Below are positions 30,396 to 32,032 of a stretch of 32,032 nucleotides of DNA, piece by piece; position 1 is the stretch's first letter, and the number at the start of each line of letters is the position of its first letter. This DNA is from an uncultured Acidimicrobiaceae bacterium (lineage in GTDB: Bacteria > Actinomycetota > Acidimicrobiia > Spongiisociales > UBA5794): NCBI GenBank assembly GCA_947258635.1, contig CAMYJM010000001.1:1-32032 (forward strand). Direction: 5' to 3'. The notes under the pieces are model-generated. The model saw only the letters and a list, made by a program, of their open reading frames with translations. It was not told where the DNA came from and did no database searches. The position numbers and the translations under genes are program-made.

Positions 30396-31721
30396 GTGAG
30401 AGAGTTCCTCAAAGCTCCGGGCGCCCGCACCTTCGGGGTCGTATGGATGGGCCAGTTGGTGTCCAACCTCGGCTCGGCCATGACGGCCTTCGGATTGGGA
30501 ATCTGGGTGTTCGTCGAAACCGGATCGGCCACCCAGTTGGCGCTCATCGTGCTCGCCGCCCGGCTCCCGATGTTGCTGGTGTCACCGTTTGCCGGCGCGC
30601 TGATCGATCGCTGGGACCGCCGGTGGGCCATGATCCTGGCCGACGGCGGCGCCGCCGTCGGGACGCTGGCCACGGTGTTGCTGCTGGTGACCGGCAACCT
30701 GGAGATATGGCACCTGTACCTGACTTTGTCGTTCAGCGGGCTGTTCTCGGCTTTCCAGTTCCCCGCCTATTCGGCGGCAACGACGCTGCTCGTCGAGCCG
30801 GACCACTACGCCCGGGCGTCGGGCATGGTGCAGCTGGCCGGAAGCATCGGCCAAGTGGCCGCCCCCACGATCGCGGCAGTTGTCGTTGTCTGGTCGGGGC
30901 TCACAATCCTCTTCGTTGTCGACTTCGTCACCTTCCACGTCGCCGTCGCCACGCTGCTGCGGGTCCGCTTCCCCGCCGCCGAGCCCAGCAAGCGCATCGG
31001 CCGGGGCGTCCGCGGCCTGCTCCTCGAAGCCAAGGAGGGGCTCAACTTCGTGGTGGAGAAGCGGGCCCTGCTGATCCTCATGCTGTCTTTTGTCGTCGTG
31101 AACTTCGAGTTTGAGTTCCAAGGCGTCCTGCTGATCACCCTGCTTCTGTACATCACCAGTGAACAGGCCGCCGGCATCATCGTCTCGATCGGGGCCGGCG
31201 GCATCGTCGCCGGCAGTCTGGCGCTGACGCTGTGGGGTGGACCGAAGAACCGGGTTAGGGGGATCTACCTTCCGATCCTGGCCATGGGCGTCGGCTTGTT
31301 GCTCATGGGCCTGCGGCCGTCGATCTCACTAGTGGTCTTTGGCATCGTCCTCATGAACGCCACCCACCCCATCGCCGGTGGGTCGAGCCAGTCGATCTGG
31401 CAATCGAAGGTCCCCCCATCACTGCAGGGACGGGTGTTCGCCATCCGTCAGATTTCGGCGATCTCGGCGGCGCCCATCGCCTTCCTGCTCGCCGGCACCC
31501 TGGCCGACCGCGTGTTCGAGCCGCTGATGGCCGACGCCACCGCAAGCCTGGGGGCGGTCATCGGCTCCGGCCCGGGGCGTGGCATCGGCCTCATGTTCGT
31601 GCTCGCCGGCCTGTTCACGGTCGCAATCGTCGCCGTCGCATGGAACCTGCCCTCCATTCGCAACCTGGAGACCACGGTCCCGGATCTCGAAGGCGAATCG
31701 TCCCCCGCCGCACGCCGCTAG
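30396..31721 (+). CDS. major facilitator superfamily transporter
   Basis: This is a 441-residue inner-membrane protein with about twelve hydrophobic segments, probably an exporter driven by protons. The loop between helices 2 and 3 carries the MFS motif A as GALIDRWDRRW. The N-terminal part (REFLKAPGARTFGVVWMGQLVSNLG) and AFQFPAYSAATTLLV resemble the MFS subgroup that includes EntS-like and macrolide efflux proteins. The C-terminal tail after the last helix is short and charged. GTG 30396 lacks a Shine-Dalgarno, and the promoter lies directly upstream, so the message may be nearly leaderless. Divergent MarR control suggests induction by the exported compound, whose nature is unknown. A 24-bp palindrome follows the gene. 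Confidence 0.92.
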   Translation: MREFLKAPGARTFGVVWMGQLVSNLGSAMTAFGLGIWVFVETGSATQLALIVLAARLPMLLVSPFAGALIDRWDRRWAMILADGGAAVGTLATVLLLVTGNLEIWHLYLTLSFSGLFSAFQFPAYSAATTLLVEPDHYARASGMVQLAGSIGQVAAPTIAAVVVVWSGLTILFVVDFVTFHVAVATLLRVRFPAAEPSKRIGRGVRGLLLEAKEGLNFVVEKRALLILMLSFVVVNFEFEFQGVLLITLLLYITSEQAAGIIVSIGAGGIVAGSLALTLWGGPKNRVRGIYLPILAMGVGLLLMGLRPSISLVVFGIVLMNATHPIAGGSSQSIWQSKVPPSLQGRVFAIRQISAISAAPIAFLLAGTLADRVFEPLMADATASLGAVIGSGPGRGIGLMFVLAGLFTVAIVAVAWNLPSIRNLETTVPDLEGESSPAARR

Positions 31722-31756
31722 ACGACGACCGTTGTCCGAATACCGGCAGACGCGGG

Positions 31757-31780
31757 TGGAGGGCCGATATCGGCCCTCCA
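31757..31780 (+). terminator. perfect palindromic terminator after the MFS gene
   Basis: A 24-base perfect palindrome (TGGAGGGCCG, ATAT loop, then the complement) lies 36 bases after the MFS stop. A second compact palindrome, GGGAC-G-GTCCC with CACTGTCC after it, follows at 31784-31801 and recalls GTCCCCACTGTCC-type REP elements seen in many genomes; only one copy is visible here. Confidence 0.7.
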
Positions 31781-31835
31781 TAAGGGACGGTCCCCACTGT
31801 CCTGAACGGGCCCCGCAACGGCCTCGCTCACATGG

Positions 31836-31920
31836 ACATGTCCGGATCCGGCCATAGGAGACGGGATCTCAGCATTCTGAACACAAGAATCACGTCGCCG
31901 CTGTCAGCCTCCGGACATGT
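31836..31920. repeat. 11-bp inverted repeat pair upstream of the last gene
   Basis: ACATGTCCGGA (31836-31846) recurs as its exact complement TCCGGACATGT at 31910-31920, 63 bases apart, in the 229-base gap before the partial sigma-factor gene. GGACATGTCC at the left copy is itself a palindrome. This may be a pair of binding sites for one regulator. Confidence 0.4.
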
Positions 31921-31936
31921 ACCATCAATGGCGCGC

Positions 31937-31942
31937 TACCAT
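31937..31942 (+). promoter_or_regulatory. -10 box of a leaderless promoter for the last gene
   Basis: TACCAT lies eight bases before the ATG at 31951, which has no Shine-Dalgarno sequence; transcription would start at the ATG. Confidence 0.35.
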
Positions 31943-31950
31943 GAGTCCAT

Positions 31951-32032
31951 ATGTCCGTGAACGCTGCCGATCGGCGGTTCCGTCGCAACTTTGATGCGAA
32001 TGTCGACGCGATTCAGGCGTACTGTCTCCGCC
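31951..32032 (+). CDS. ECF-type sigma factor, N-terminal 27 codons (partial)
   Basis: From ATG 31951 an open frame runs off the end of the window. The 27 visible residues include RFRRNFDANVDAIQAYCLR, which fits the start of sigma region 2 in ECF sigma factors (a pattern of F-R-x-x-F-x-x-x-x-x-x-I-x-x-Y-x-x-R). The ATG ten bases upstream is in another frame that stops quickly. The region before it carries an inverted repeat and a possible leaderless -10 box. The call rests on a short stretch and needs the adjoining sequence. Confidence 0.6.
   Translation, partial: MSVNAADRRFRRNFDANVDAIQAYCLR

Overview
The window is GC-rich (codon third positions mostly G/C), densely coded on both strands, and uses many GTG and TTG starts. 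Gene content is that of a high-GC Gram-positive bacterium of the phylum Actinomycetota: a DUF222-HNH gene, an ECF sigma factor overlapping a CU044_5270-type membrane protein, lipobox lipoproteins, and several starts that look leaderless (TANNNT about 6-8 nt before the start codon). The class Acidimicrobiia is my best guess, but that is an inference from overall style and no marker gene proves it. I see no tRNA, rRNA, CRISPR array, transposase or phage structural gene.

Layout. 1-2004: the end of a 2-oxoacid:ferredoxin oxidoreductase operon (korA 3' end, korB), then a crotonase with its own apparent promoter. 2095-4834 (minus strand): a secreted SGNH esterase, a CDF metal exporter and a membrane-anchored SRPBCC protein. 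5000-9574 (plus): a secreted CHRD protein, a frameshifted lipoprotein gene, and a 972-aa secreted subtilase whose leader could fold in two exclusive ways around its Shine-Dalgarno sequence. 9640-10942: a small decayed zone with a 39-codon remnant of an SRPBCC gene (a paralogue of the one at 4142-4834) and a DUF222-HNH gene broken at an (AC)3 run. 11083-13749 (minus): an unrecognised lipoprotein and a TPR protein. 13837-17752 (plus): a possible leader peptide, then a heterodimeric ABC exporter whose second subunit has two coding minisatellites between its membrane and ATPase domains. 17792-19375 (minus): an FKBP lipoprotein followed by an alpha/beta hydrolase. 19492-21774 (plus): a nested inverted repeat, a secreted crystallin-like protein, and an ECF sigma factor with a CU044_5270-type partner. 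21787-26180: an operon of HisC-type aminotransferase, fused E1 alpha-beta and E2 of a 2-oxoacid dehydrogenase, closed by a 16-bp inverted repeat. 26248-29853: an NTF2-like protein, beta-phosphoglucomutase and a GH65 phosphorylase. 29869-31721: a divergent MarR regulator and MFS transporter around an AT-rich palindrome. 31951-end: the start of another ECF sigma factor.

How the genes work together. Two routes act on 2-oxo acids: the ferredoxin-linked KorAB and the NAD-linked E1/E2 complex (no E3 gene in view). The aminotransferase translationally coupled to E1/E2 suggests amino-acid catabolism to acyl-CoA. GH65 plus beta-phosphoglucomutase form a phosphorolytic disaccharide route to glucose 6-phosphate. 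Transport and stress functions (CDF, ABC pair, MarR/MFS) and secreted or lipid-anchored proteins make up much of the rest.

The observations most worth a second look are the translational-switch-like leader before the subtilase, the minisatellite linker in the ABC exporter, the possible leader peptide upstream of that exporter, the nested inverted repeat at 19492-19559, and the cluster of a gene remnant with two frameshifted genes. I did not find a clearly new multi-gene defence or mobile system. No gap between genes exceeds 300 bases.
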